Positions 26,591 through 35,502 of a stretch of DNA of 64,000 nt are shown piece by piece (within the stretch, counting starts at the first letter, position 1; the number at the start of each line of letters is the position of its first letter). The notes beneath the pieces were generated by a model. It saw nothing but the letters and a program-made list of their open reading frames with translations. It had not been told where the DNA came from and made no database searches. This DNA is from Halorientalis pallida (GTDB taxonomy: Archaea > Halobacteriota > Halobacteria > Halobacteriales > Haloarculaceae): contig NZ_RDFA01000009.1 in assembly GCF_004118325.1 (NCBI RefSeq), forward strand, positions 54,900-118,899, given 5' to 3'. The position numbers and the translations under genes were made by a program.

Positions 26591-29563
26591 TTACTCCAGA
26601 TGGATGGCCGGTCGGAACGGAACCGCGCTGTCGGCTTTCCCGTCGGGATCGACGGCGTCGGGGTCCGATTCGTCGTAGACCTCGACGGTGGCGTCGAACT
26701 CGGACTCGAGGAAGGCCTCGGCGTCCGCGTAGACGGCCTGCTCGTCGACGTCGGCCATCGCTGCGAGTTCGTCGTCGTCGCGTTCGCGAACCAGTTCCAC
26801 CAGATCCTGCACGAGGTCGTTGACGGCGTCGCCTTTCTCGCGGAGCTCTGGGTCCTCCATGACCTGGCCCATCACCGCGCCGACGTCGGTGCCGGTCTCC
26901 CGGACCGTCTCGAACACGTCGCGCTTCCAGTCGGCCGCGACGTACACCCGCACCGTGTCGGGGTCGGTCCCGGTCACGTCGACGATGTCGTGGATGTCGT
27001 CGGTGACGCTCTCGACCAGTCGCTCCCGGCGTTCGACGGTCTCGTCCTCGAATTCGGGAGCGGGTTCGGGCCAGTCGGCGTCTTCGGCCGGCTCGCCGGT
27101 CAGTTCCTCGTGGAGCTCGTTCGCCATGAACGGGACGAAGGGTGCGAGCAGGCGCAGCCGCGTCCGCAGGACCTCACGCAGGGTCCACTGGGCGCCCTCG
27201 CGGTCGAGGTCGGCCCGCCGCCGGTACCACTTCAGGTGTTCCTCGAAGCTGTAGAAGATCGCCTGGCTCGCCGTCCGGGTCTCGAAGCCGTCCATGGCCT
27301 CGGTCGCCTCCCGGATGGTGCCCTGCAGTTTCGAGAGCAGCCAGCGGTCGACGTGTTCGAGGTCGGGTCGCGCGTCCTCGTCGATGGCCACGTCGGTCGT
27401 CTCCTCGCCCTCGGCTTCGAGGGTGATCTCGACCATCTCCTCGATGTCGTAGTCGATGACCGCCTGGGCCCGGCTCCAGAACCGTTCGAGCTGGTCGCGC
27501 GTGCTCCCCACGAGGTCGTCGCGCCAGTCGTAGTCCTGCCACGGCTCCGCCGAGTTCAGCAGGAAGAAGCGGACGGTGTCGGCCCCGTACTCGTCGATCG
27601 CCTTCGAGGGCAGGACGACGTGGCCCTTCGAGGAGGACATCGCTTCCCCTTCGAGCAGGCCCATACCCATGATGGTGATGCCCTGGGGCCACTCGCTCTC
27701 GTCGAACAGTTCGCCGTGGTGGAACTGGAAGAAGGTGAGGTGGTTGTTGATGAGGTCGTTGCCGGAACAGCGCCAGTCGACGGGGTACCAGTGGTTCCAC
27801 TCCTCGCGCAGTTCGAGCGCGCGCTCGTCGGGGTCGTCGACCGCGTCTTCGCCGTAGAACAGCGCGTCGAAGAAGTCGGGATCGAGGTCCTCGGGCGGAA
27901 TCTCGTCCAGCCGGTGGGCGACGGTGTAGTAGGACATGTAGATCGTCGAGTCCGACAGGGGCTCGATCACGAAGTCCTCGTCCCACGGCAGGCGGGTGCC
28001 CAGCCCGTAGTTGCGGATGCAGGGCCACTCGTTGAGCCAGTCGATGGTGTGATCGTACTGGTCGCGGGTGTTCTCGGGGATCGTGTCGATGCCGTCCAGC
28101 ACCTGGTGGGCCTTCCGCTTCCACTCGGCGTCGTTGTAGCGGAGGAACCAGGTGTCCTGTTTGGCGACTTCCACGTCGCCGCCACAGCGACAGACGACGT
28201 CCTCGGTGAACTCGTACATCTCGTCGAACGCACCCTCGTCCTGGTAGTGGGCGCGGAACTCCTCGCGGACGTTCTCGACGGTCATGCCCGCGAACTCGCC
28301 GTAGTCGTCGTGCATGATCCCCTGGTGGAACTCGGCCTGGTAGAGGTCGGCCGTCACGTCCTCCAGGTCGGGGTCGTCCGAGGACTCGATGCCGGCGTCC
28401 TCGACGGCCGTCTTCGCGGGAACGTCACCGTAGCCCTCGATGTCGAGGATCGGGATCGGCTCGATGTCGGCCACGTCGGCCGGGTCGATCCCGTACTCGC
28501 GCATGCGCTCGTCGTCGGCCTTGGCCTCCTGTAAGGCCAGGTAGTCGTCCGGCGAGTGGGCCGGGACGGACATCACGACGCCGGTGGCGTTGTCGGTGTC
28601 GACGAAAGTCGCCGGCAGGATCACCACCTCGTCGCCGGTGATCGGATTCGTCACCGTCTCGCCGATCAGGTCCGCGCCGGTGAGTTCTTCGTCGATCTCG
28701 ATCTCCCGCTCCTGCAGTCGCAGTTTCTCGACGGCCGCGCTGGAGACGATCCACGTCTCGTCGTCGACCGTCGCCCGCACGTACTCCCCGTCGGGGTGGG
28801 CGTAGGCGTTCGTGACGCCCCGGACGGTCTCGGGTCGGAGGGTGGCCATCGGGGCGATCACGTCTCGCGGCTCGTCGCCGCTCGACCCGTCCGAGGCGCT
28901 TCGCGCCCCGCGCTCGCCGTCGATGTCGGCCTCGAACTTCACGAGCGTGTACTCCTGGAACTCGGCCTCTTCCCCTTCGAGCAGGTCGTGGGTGGTGACC
29001 GGGTTCTCCTCGTCGGTGCAGAACTTCACGGGGTGGAGCCCCTTCTCCAGCAGGCCCCGCTCCTTGAGCGTCTCGTACTGCCAGGTGATGAACTTCGAGT
29101 AGCGATCGTCGTTGGTGGTGAACTCCCGCCGCCAGTCGATGGAGAGTCCGAGTTGCTTCATCCCCGACTTGTAGTGGTTCTCGATGAAGTAGCGGGCGAA
29201 GCCCATCGGGGTTTCGAGGTCTTCGAGCGTGTCCTCGGGGACGTTGTAGGTGTCACGCAGGACCGACAGCTGGTCTTCCTCGCCTTTCTTCAGGCGCTCG
29301 ACGGCGCCGATGATCGGCGTGCCGGTGACGTGCCAGGCGATCGGAAAGAGAACTTCGTCGCCCTGGAGCCGGCGGTAGCGGGCGTACACGTCGGGCACGG
29401 TGTAGGTTCGGCAGTGCCCGATGTGCATGCCGCCGCTCGGGTAGGGGTAAGGGACGGTGATGAACGTCGGCTCGGCCTCGCCGTCGGGATCGGCCTCGTA
29501 CCGTCCCGCCTCGGCCCAGCGGTCGCGCCACCTCGCTTCGAGTTTCTGGGGCTCGTAATCCAT
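26591..29563 (-). CDS. leuS: Leucyl-tRNA synthetase
   Basis: A 990-residue class Ia synthetase of the archaeal/eukaryotic type. It shows the HIGH motif in PYPSGGMHIGHCRTYTVPD near residue 40, the CP1 editing domain (ITGDEVVILPATFVDTDNAT and MSVPAHSPDDYLAL) and the KMSKS equivalent EAMSSSKGHVVLP near 640. Insertions such as GARSASDGSSGDEP are halophile-specific and acidic. The C-terminus carries the archaeal tRNA-binding domain. A TATA-like cttttag lies about 25 nt upstream, so the mRNA is almost leaderless. Unlike trpS and pheS in this window, it has no leader ORF. Confidence 0.97.
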   Translation of the reverse strand: MDYEPQKLEARWRDRWAEAGRYEADPDGEAEPTFITVPYPYPSGGMHIGHCRTYTVPDVYARYRRLQGDEVLFPIAWHVTGTPIIGAVERLKKGEEDQLSVLRDTYNVPEDTLEDLETPMGFARYFIENHYKSGMKQLGLSIDWRREFTTNDDRYSKFITWQYETLKERGLLEKGLHPVKFCTDEENPVTTHDLLEGEEAEFQEYTLVKFEADIDGERGARSASDGSSGDEPRDVIAPMATLRPETVRGVTNAYAHPDGEYVRATVDDETWIVSSAAVEKLRLQEREIEIDEELTGADLIGETVTNPITGDEVVILPATFVDTDNATGVVMSVPAHSPDDYLALQEAKADDERMREYGIDPADVADIEPIPILDIEGYGDVPAKTAVEDAGIESSDDPDLEDVTADLYQAEFHQGIMHDDYGEFAGMTVENVREEFRAHYQDEGAFDEMYEFTEDVVCRCGGDVEVAKQDTWFLRYNDAEWKRKAHQVLDGIDTIPENTRDQYDHTIDWLNEWPCIRNYGLGTRLPWDEDFVIEPLSDSTIYMSYYTVAHRLDEIPPEDLDPDFFDALFYGEDAVDDPDERALELREEWNHWYPVDWRCSGNDLINNHLTFFQFHHGELFDESEWPQGITIMGMGLLEGEAMSSSKGHVVLPSKAIDEYGADTVRFFLLNSAEPWQDYDWRDDLVGSTRDQLERFWSRAQAVIDYDIEEMVEITLEAEGEETTDVAIDEDARPDLEHVDRWLLSKLQGTIREATEAMDGFETRTASQAIFYSFEEHLKWYRRRADLDREGAQWTLREVLRTRLRLLAPFVPFMANELHEELTGEPAEDADWPEPAPEFEDETVERRERLVESVTDDIHDIVDVTGTDPDTVRVYVAADWKRDVFETVRETGTDVGAVMGQVMEDPELREKGDAVNDLVQDLVELVRERDDDELAAMADVDEQAVYADAEAFLESEFDATVEVYDESDPDAVDPDGKADSAVPFRPAIHLE

Positions 29564-29620
29564 ATGATACGGTTCCCGCGGCGAGCCTAAAAGAACTCCC
29601 TATCCGACTTCTGACCCCGT

Positions 29621-30010
29621 TCAGTCCCCACTCTTCAGGTCGACGGGTACCCATCCGAGTGTCGTCGGCAACTCCTCGCCCAGCGTGGTCAACTGGATGG
29701 CTTCCCGTCGGTCGGGGTCGGCCCAGGTGACCAATCCCACGTCGATCAGTTTCGGCAGGTGGACGTGGTAGAGGGAGGTCTCGACCTCGGTGTAGGGCGC
29801 GTCGTCGTTGCCCGTCGTTTCGGCCGTGGCGACGTACGTCGCGACGTGCTCGACCGCTGCTGCGCGCTGCTCGCTCCGGAGGTACGCGAGGACGCGGCGT
29901 CGACGGGCGTGGGCGAGCGCTCTGAACAACTCGTCCCTGGTGGCGTTCCCCCGGACCGACCACCCGAGTGGACCGCCGCTTCGCTCTCCGGAGGGTCCGT
30001 TCTTACCCAT
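29621..30010 (-). CDS. Winged-helix transcriptional regulator (DUF7344-like)
   Basis: 129 residues. After a disordered N-terminus comes DELFRALAHARRRRVLAYLR, the first helices of a winged helix, then TEVETSLYHVHLPKLIDVGL as recognition helix and wing, and REAIQLTTLGEELPTTLGW. This layout matches the large haloarchaeal family of DUF7344 regulators. No effector domain is visible, and its target is unknown. It is co-directional with the Bat-like gene upstream, 47 nt apart, and with leuS downstream. Confidence 0.8.
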   Translation of the reverse strand: MGKNGPSGERSGGPLGWSVRGNATRDELFRALAHARRRRVLAYLRSEQRAAAVEHVATYVATAETTGNDDAPYTEVETSLYHVHLPKLIDVGLVTWADPDRREAIQLTTLGEELPTTLGWVPVDLKSGD

Positions 30011-30057
30011 TGTGTATACGTCTCTGCTCTTCGCCTATCAGTGAGACGGGTAAAGAA

Positions 30058-31668
30058 TTAATACCCTTCCTCGGGCGCGACCACCGCACTGGCGAGTTTC
30101 TCCTCGGCGTGTCTGAGGTGCTTGTGGAACGTCGGCGCCGAGACGTCCATCGACGCCGCGATGTCCTCGCCGGTGCTCTCGCGTGGCCAGTTGAAGTAGC
30201 CGGCCCGATAGGCCAGTCGAAGCGCCGTCTGCTGGCGGTCCGAGAGCCGGTCGAGCAGCGCCGACCGGAACTGCCGTCGCGTCTGGATCGACCGGTCGGT
30301 CTCCCGCTGGGCCGCCAGCGTCACCGTCTCGAACTTCGCCCGTAGCGCCGCCAGCAACTCCCGCGTCCCGTCGGCGTCGGGCAACTCGATCGTGACTCGC
30401 GCGTCGCCACACTCGAAGACGAGGTCGCGCACCGACCCGCCGTGTTCGGCGGTCACCCGGTGGAGCGTCGGCTCCGGCGGTTCGACCGTCACCACGCACG
30501 CGTCGTCGTGTTCGCTGACGATCTCGAACCGCTCGACCGCCGGCCAGTCCGCGCCGACCGCACGGATCCGGTCGGTCGCCGGAGCGTGGACGGTGACGTA
30601 GTGTCGAGGCCGCCCGTCCGGCGTCGAGACGACGCCCTCGACCGTGACGCGACAGTCGAGTCGCTCCGACAGCGCGGACAGGACCGAACCACCGTCCCGG
30701 ACCCGCAGCGTCACCTCGGTCACGCGCCCGGTCATCAGCGTCCGCCGCGCCCGGAGACAGCAGAGGGCGTGCCCGACGACGGTCCCGACGTCCGCGAACG
30801 CCGCCCGTTCGGCCGGACCGAGGGCGCCCTCCGCCGTCGCCGTCACGACGAGCAGTCCGTACACCGTCTCCCCGTGGACGAGCGGCACGGCCGCGACCGT
30901 CGTGCCCGTGTCTGCCAGTGCGGCCGGGAGGTCCGCGGCCGCGTCGGTGGCGGTGACCTGTACCTCCGCGGTGGCGACGGCACGCCCGACCGGACCGTCC
31001 CCGTCGGTCCGGAGGGTCACGCCCTCGACCTCGGCCGTCGCCTCCGGTTCGAGGACCGCGTCGCTGCAGTGGCTCCGACCGACCCAGGCCGCACCGTACT
31101 GCGGGAGGGCCACCAGCCACTCACAGACACACTCCGCCAGTTCGGCCCGGGTCGAGGCCGTGCCGAGTTCCCGGCTGAGCGCGCGGATGCGGTCGGTGAG
31201 CGACGACGACGGTTCGGCCCCGCCAGCCGTCGGTCCGTCCTGTCCTGCCGTGCTCGCCGCCGGCGTCTCGTCTGTCTCCTGCGGGTCGAATTCGCCGACA
31301 CTCGACCACATTCCGGACTCGCCACCGAGCGCCTGCACGTGGACGGTGCAGGGAATCCGGTCGCCGCCGGCGGTGTCGAGCGTGACGGCGACGTCGGTCC
31401 GGCACAACTCGCCGCGCTGGCGCACCTTACCGAGCGCGGCGCCGTATCGCTCGCTCCCGTCGTCGCCGAACAGCGTCGAGACGTGTTCGCCGACGACCTC
31501 CGCGTGTCTGTACCCCGTGAGCCGGCAGAACCCGTCGTCGACCGCGACGACCGTCCCGTCTGCGGCCAACTGGTAGCGCCCAGTCACCCCGTCTCCCGCC
31601 GCCGGTTCCCTGTCCCGCTCGCCCACGTCGTGCCCAGCAGCGTCCGCCGGCGACCTCTCGTCGACCAT
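30058..31668 (-). CDS. Bat-type regulator: PAS, GAF and HTH-10 domains
   Basis: 536 residues with the order of the bacterio-opsin activator family. A PAS domain lies at about 25-130 (VDDGFCRLTGYRHAEVVGEH), a GAF domain at about 165-310 (CEWLVALPQYGAAWVGRS and VPLVHGETVYGLLVV), the Bat/GAF-associated beta domain at about 320-450, and an HTH-10 domain at the end (LSDRQQTALRLAYRAGYFNW and ASMDVSAPTFHKHLRHAEEK). It is a cytosolic sensor-regulator responding to redox, oxygen or light in relatives. No opsin gene lies nearby, so the regulon is unknown. A T7 tract at 31694-31700, upstream of the start, may double as the TATA region and the terminator of the preceding peroxiredoxin gene. Confidence 0.85.
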   Translation of the reverse strand: MVDERSPADAAGHDVGERDREPAAGDGVTGRYQLAADGTVVAVDDGFCRLTGYRHAEVVGEHVSTLFGDDGSERYGAALGKVRQRGELCRTDVAVTLDTAGGDRIPCTVHVQALGGESGMWSSVGEFDPQETDETPAASTAGQDGPTAGGAEPSSSLTDRIRALSRELGTASTRAELAECVCEWLVALPQYGAAWVGRSHCSDAVLEPEATAEVEGVTLRTDGDGPVGRAVATAEVQVTATDAAADLPAALADTGTTVAAVPLVHGETVYGLLVVTATAEGALGPAERAAFADVGTVVGHALCCLRARRTLMTGRVTEVTLRVRDGGSVLSALSERLDCRVTVEGVVSTPDGRPRHYVTVHAPATDRIRAVGADWPAVERFEIVSEHDDACVVTVEPPEPTLHRVTAEHGGSVRDLVFECGDARVTIELPDADGTRELLAALRAKFETVTLAAQRETDRSIQTRRQFRSALLDRLSDRQQTALRLAYRAGYFNWPRESTGEDIAASMDVSAPTFHKHLRHAEEKLASAVVAPEEGY

Positions 31669-31748
31669 AACCTACCGTTTCGATATCCACTAACAAAAAA
31701 ACTACCAGCTTGGAAACTTTATCCTCACTCGTACCGTACCGGCCCCGG

Positions 31749-32204
31749 TCACCCGAGCGTGACCACCCCGTCGTCGAGCAGTTCGAGCAACAGCTCGCGG
31801 GCGTGCCCGTCCGGGTTCACGCCGGTGTGGACGCGTTCGACGACGCCGTCCACGAGGACGAACGTCGTCCGGAGCGTCGCGTCGCCGGGCGCGTCGCGGG
31901 GCACGCCGAACGCCGCGGCCACCTCGCCGTCGGGGTCGGCCAGCAGGTCGAACTCGACGCCGGTCTCGTCGGCGAACTCCCGGTGGGACTCGGCGTCGTC
32001 GGTCGAGACACCGTACACCGTGACGCCGGCGTCGTCGTACGTCTCGCGCTCGCGTGCGAACTGCTCGGCCTCGGTCGTACAGCCAGGCGTTCCGTCCTCG
32101 GGGTAGAAGTAGACGACCGTCGGGGCGGCGAACGTCGGCGAGACGGACTCGCCGTGTTGATTCCGTGCCGTCACGTCGGGTGCCGGGTCGCCAGGTTCGA
32201 GCAT
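31749..32204 (-). CDS. bcp: Peroxiredoxin, Bcp family (copy 1)
   Basis: 151 residues of thioredoxin-fold peroxiredoxin starting MLEPGDPAPDVTARNQHG. The active site GTPGCTTEAEQF holds the peroxidatic cysteine near residue 42. No resolving cysteine at the Bcp +5 position is present, so it acts as a 1-Cys enzyme or uses an external thiol. It reduces hydroperoxides. A second, about half-identical copy lies at 34118, and both flank the Hsp20 and transducer genes, all on the same strand, suggesting a stress cluster. Confidence 0.9.
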   Translation of the reverse strand: MLEPGDPAPDVTARNQHGESVSPTFAAPTVVYFYPEDGTPGCTTEAEQFARERETYDDAGVTVYGVSTDDAESHREFADETGVEFDLLADPDGEVAAAFGVPRDAPGDATLRTTFVLVDGVVERVHTGVNPDGHARELLLELLDDGVVTLG

Positions 32205-32241
32205 ACCCGGCGGTTCGACGGCCGGCCGGAAGGTCGTTGTG

Positions 32242-32670
32242 CTAGTTCACCGGGATGTCCGTTCCCTCGCTGGCCTCCTGTTTCGGGAGCCGGATGGTCA
32301 GGACGCCGTTGTCGTAGCTCGCTTCGGCGTCTTCCTTCCGGACGCGGTCGGGGAGCGCCACTGTGCGGCTCGTCGAGCGACGGGTCCGCTCCTGGCGGAG
32401 GTACTGGTGATCTTCGTCTTCGTCCCCGGTCTCCGTCGTCGTCTCTTGGCTGGCGGCGATCCGCACCGTCCGCGGGTCCGGCAGGGTCACGTCGATGTCG
32501 TCGCTGGTGTAACCGGGCACGTCGGCAGTCACCTCGAAGGCCTCGCCCGTGTCGGCCACGTCGACGGCGACCTCTCCGCTCAGGCCCGTCGCCGGCTCGA
32601 AATCGGCGAATTCGCTGCTGATCCGGTCGAACAGGCGGTCGATCTCCTCGAATGGGTTCTGTCGATCCAT
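32242..32670 (-). CDS. hsp20: Small heat-shock protein Hsp20
   Basis: 142 residues with an alpha-crystallin domain. The N-terminal arm is MDRQNPFEEIDRLFDRISSE. The beta-sandwich runs from EVAVDVADTGEAFEVTADVPG to ASYDNGVLTIRLPK, and the tail DIPVN contains the I-x-V oligomerisation motif. It is an ATP-independent holdase. The ATG at 32670 is clear. The gene stands 37 nt upstream of the first Bcp peroxiredoxin on the same strand, so co-transcription is likely. Confidence 0.92.
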   Translation of the reverse strand: MDRQNPFEEIDRLFDRISSEFADFEPATGLSGEVAVDVADTGEAFEVTADVPGYTSDDIDVTLPDPRTVRIAASQETTTETGDEDEDHQYLRQERTRRSTSRTVALPDRVRKEDAEASYDNGVLTIRLPKQEASEGTDIPVN

Positions 32671-32734
32671 GGGCTCACCCCACCGGAACTACGACGGCCT
32701 GCTAAAACTGTCTGTCGGCGACGGCCACCGCCCG

Positions 32735-34051
32735 TCAGTCGTCCTCCTCGGCGAGGTCCTCGGAGAGTTCCTCGACGGCCTCGCGCACCTCCTCGACGAT
32801 GTCGTGCTGGCGTTCGGTCAGGTCGGCCGTCTCGGTGGCGGTCTCGTGGATCTCCCCCGCTTCGGTGGCGCTCTGCTCGACCGACGCGGTGACCTCCTCG
32901 ATGTGGGCCGCCTGGTCGTCGTTGGCCGTCGCGATCTCTTCGGCCCCCGCGGCGGCGTCGGTGACGTGGTCGACGATCTCCTCCAGCGCGTCGAGGGTCT
33001 CGTCCACCCGGTCGCTGACCTCGACGGCGCGTTCGTGGGCCCGCTCGACCTCGTCGACCGTGCGGTCGGTCTCGTCGGTGATCGCCTCGATCTCGTCGCC
33101 GATCTCGTCGGTGTACTCGCGGGTCTGGTCCGCGAGGTCTTTCACCTCGTCGGCGACGACGGCGAACCCCTCGCCGGACTCGCCGGCGCGGGCCGCTTCG
33201 ATGTTGGCGTTCAGCGCCAGGATGTTCGTCTGCTCGGCGATGTCCGCGATGATCTCGGCGACCGCCTCGATGTCGTCCATCCGGTCGGCCAGCCGGTCGA
33301 CGGTCGCTTCGAGACTCTCGCTGGTCGCGAGGATGTCGTCGGCTGCCGACTCCGCTTCCGTCCCCGCCTCCTGCCCGCGCCGGGCGGCCTCGCGGGCGCT
33401 CGCCGCCGTCTCGGCCACCTCGTCGGTCGTCGCCGCGATCTCCTCCATGTTGGCGCTCAGCGACTCCATCTCCGCGCTGATATCGTCGAGCCGGTCGTCC
33501 TGAGCGACCGCCCGGTCCTCGATGTCGGCCGCGTTGTCGGCCACGTCGCCCGCGACCGTCTCCAGGCGCGCGATCACGTCCGTCAGCCGCTCGGCGACCT
33601 GTTCCTGGCTCTCCTGGAGGCGGCGCTCCTTCTCGCGCAACTCGGTCACGTCCTGGAGTGCCGTCACCGATCCCGTGAGTTCGCCGTCGGCGTCGTACAT
33701 CGGCGTACTCGTGATCTTGACCGTCCGCTCTTCGTCGTCGTGGTTCAACAGTGTCGACTCGACGCCCCTGATCTGTGTCTCGTTGGCCATCGTCCGCTGG
33801 GCCGTCGTCGTCTGTGTCCCGTGTGTCTGCTCGGTCCGGAACACCTCGTACCCCTCCATCTCGGGGACGCGTTCGGGGGGAAGCGCCATCAACTCCTGCA
33901 TGGCCGGGTTGAAAAGCAGAATGTCCGGCTCGGCGTCGGTGACGACGATGGGAACGGGCAGATCAAGCAGCGCCTGCACCCACATCATCTCGGCGTCGTC
34001 GAAGTCGGCGTAGACGCCTGCCGCTACCCCGCGCCGCTGTTGCTCTGACAT
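32735..34051 (-). CDS. Soluble PAS-containing chemotaxis transducer (MCP/Htr)
   Basis: 438 residues without membrane segments. A PAS domain lies at about 25-140 (LDLPVPIVVTDAEPDILLFN to SVTALQDVTELREKE). It is followed by a long helical hairpin with the signalling tip EQTNILALNANIEAARAGES GEGFAVVADEVKDLADQTRE, written here as two adjoining pieces near residues 270-305. That tip is the conserved CheA/CheW-binding region of all methyl-accepting proteins. It senses an intracellular signal, perhaps redox through PAS. No che genes are in the window. Confidence 0.92.
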   Translation of the reverse strand: MSEQQRRGVAAGVYADFDDAEMMWVQALLDLPVPIVVTDAEPDILLFNPAMQELMALPPERVPEMEGYEVFRTEQTHGTQTTTAQRTMANETQIRGVESTLLNHDDEERTVKITSTPMYDADGELTGSVTALQDVTELREKERRLQESQEQVAERLTDVIARLETVAGDVADNAADIEDRAVAQDDRLDDISAEMESLSANMEEIAATTDEVAETAASAREAARRGQEAGTEAESAADDILATSESLEATVDRLADRMDDIEAVAEIIADIAEQTNILALNANIEAARAGESGEGFAVVADEVKDLADQTREYTDEIGDEIEAITDETDRTVDEVERAHERAVEVSDRVDETLDALEEIVDHVTDAAAGAEEIATANDDQAAHIEEVTASVEQSATEAGEIHETATETADLTERQHDIVEEVREAVEELSEDLAEEDD

Positions 34052-34096
34052 CTCTGCCTCACGTTCTCACACCTACTGCCTGAACGTTTCGGCGGG

Positions 34097-34114
34097 GTTA
34101 TCGAACGCGATAAC
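34097..34114. repeat. Inverted repeat between transducer and peroxiredoxin
   Basis: GTTATCG aacg CGATAAC is a perfect 7-bp inverted repeat 4 nt beyond the stop of the second peroxiredoxin gene and about 46 nt upstream of the transducer start, both on the minus strand. It may be a terminator hairpin or an operator of the transducer promoter. Confidence 0.4.
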
Positions 34115-34117
34115 GGG

Positions 34118-34555
34118 CTACAGGTCTGCGACCCGCTCGCGGACCGCCGCGGCGTGACCGTCCGGGTTCACGTCGTCGGCGTCGACCACCGCCTGCACCG
34201 TCCCGTCGGCCAGCACGAACGTGATCCGGTTCACGTACCCGCCCTCGGTGTCGAGGCCGAACGCCGCCGCCACCTCGCCGTCGGGATCGGCCAGCAGATC
34301 GAACGCCAGCGCCTCCTCGTCGGCGAACTCGCGGTGGGAGTCGACGTCGTCGGTGGAGACGCCGTAGACGGTCGCGCCCAGATCCTGGAACTCCGGGAGT
34401 TCGTCCTGAAACTGTCGCGCCTCGAGTTGACAGCCCGGCGTCCCGTCCCGCGGATAGAAGTAGACGACCATCGGCGCCGAAAACGCCGGCGTGACCGTCT
34501 CCCCGTCCTGGTTCTGTGCCTCCACCTCGGGTGCCGCGTCGCCTGTGTCGAGCAT
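34118..34555 (-). CDS. bcp: Peroxiredoxin, Bcp family (copy 2)
   Basis: 145 residues beginning MLDTGDAAPEVEAQNQDGET. The active site GTPGCQLEARQF carries the peroxidatic cysteine near residue 42, again with no second nearby cysteine. It is paralogous to the copy at 31749; both share VVYFYP, GTPGC, VYGVSTDD and FDLLADPDGEVAAAFG segments. It replaces the threonine after the catalytic cysteine by glutamine, a difference that may alter reductant or substrate use. Confidence 0.9.
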   Translation of the reverse strand: MLDTGDAAPEVEAQNQDGETVTPAFSAPMVVYFYPRDGTPGCQLEARQFQDELPEFQDLGATVYGVSTDDVDSHREFADEEALAFDLLADPDGEVAAAFGLDTEGGYVNRITFVLADGTVQAVVDADDVNPDGHAAAVRERVADL

Positions 34556-34597
34556 CCGTTCGGTCCGTCGCGCCGACGGGTGAAAACGCTATCCTCG

Positions 34598-35410
34598 CTA
34601 TTCTACCACGTGCTCGGTATCGTACGACCCCAGCCGTCGGACCCACCCGTCCTCGGCGATGTCGTCGATCTCCGCGAGCGCCTCCTGTGTGCGCTCCTCG
34701 TAGAGGCCGGCCGAGATGTCGATGTGGAAGACGTAGTCGCCCAGGCGTTCGCCGCTGGGCCGGGACTCGACACGGGTCATGTTGATGTCCCGGTCGGCAA
34801 AGGGTTCCAGCATCTCCAGCAGGAGCCCGGGGTAGTCGACGTTGGGGTAGACGATCAGCGAGGTCTTGCCGCCGCCCTCGGAGCGCTCGCTCTCGGGCGC
34901 GACGACCAGAAACCGGGTCGCGTTCGAGGACTGGTCCTGAATGTCGGTCGCGAGCACGTCGAGGTCCGTGCCGTTGGTCGCGTTCTCGGGGTGGCCGATG
35001 GCCGCGACCGACGAGTCCTCACGGGCGCGTTCGACGCCGCGAGCGGTCGAGGCGACCGCTTCGAGGTCGGCGTCGGGGTACTCGGCGTCGAGGTAGTCCC
35101 GACACTGGGCCAGCGCCTGGGCGTGACTGGCGATCAACTCGAACTTCGGGCCCTGGGCGAGCAGGGCGTGGCGGATGGGCGTGATCAGTTCCTTGACGAC
35201 CGCCACGTCGTGTTCGGCGAAGGCGTCGAGCGACTCGGTGACGCTGCCCTCGATGCTGTTCTCGACCGGGACGACGCCGCGGTCGTACTCGCCCGCGGCG
35301 ACCGCCTGTACGATGGCCGTGACCGACTCGGTAAAGGCTACCTCGTCGGCGACGGCCGTCGCGGCCCGGTGTGAGTAGGTCCCCGCCGGCCCGAGCGTGA
35401 GTGCCTTCAT
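34598..35410 (-). CDS. pheA: Prephenate dehydratase
   Basis: 270 residues. It converts prephenate to phenylpyruvate in phenylalanine synthesis. The catalytic part starts MKALTLGPAGTYSHRAATAV and has VVPVENSIEGSVTESLDAF and the TRF motif in NATRFLVVAP near 170. A C-terminal ACT domain (TSLIVYPNVDYPGLLLEMLE, with the ESRPS motif) gives allosteric feedback by phenylalanine. It lacks any chorismate mutase fusion. The ATG at 35410 is near-leaderless after a TATA-like gcttttc, and the open frame upstream is not coding. Confidence 0.95.
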   Translation of the reverse strand: MKALTLGPAGTYSHRAATAVADEVAFTESVTAIVQAVAAGEYDRGVVPVENSIEGSVTESLDAFAEHDVAVVKELITPIRHALLAQGPKFELIASHAQALAQCRDYLDAEYPDADLEAVASTARGVERAREDSSVAAIGHPENATNGTDLDVLATDIQDQSSNATRFLVVAPESERSEGGGKTSLIVYPNVDYPGLLLEMLEPFADRDINMTRVESRPSGERLGDYVFHIDISAGLYEERTQEALAEIDDIAEDGWVRRLGSYDTEHVVE

Positions 35411-35502
35411 CGCCGGCGTGTTCGCTCCTGCCGGTGAAAAGCGTCGTGGTGTCGGGTCGGAAAAACAGCCAGTGTCGGCTCCAGTCGGCGGGCGAGTCCG
35501 GG

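Noticed and set aside
26600..28534. Plus-strand ORF of 644 codons opposite leuS
   Set aside because: A Val/Asp/Gly-rich shadow frame of leuS with no recognisable domain.
29564..29620. Leu-rich leader peptide upstream of leuS, by analogy with trpS and pheS
   Set aside because: The gap is only 57 nt, with a TATA at leaderless distance. No ORF fits.
35411..35502. Phe-rich leader peptide upstream of pheA
   Set aside because: A run of T is present, but no start codon frames it as Phe codons. The TATA is at near-leaderless distance.
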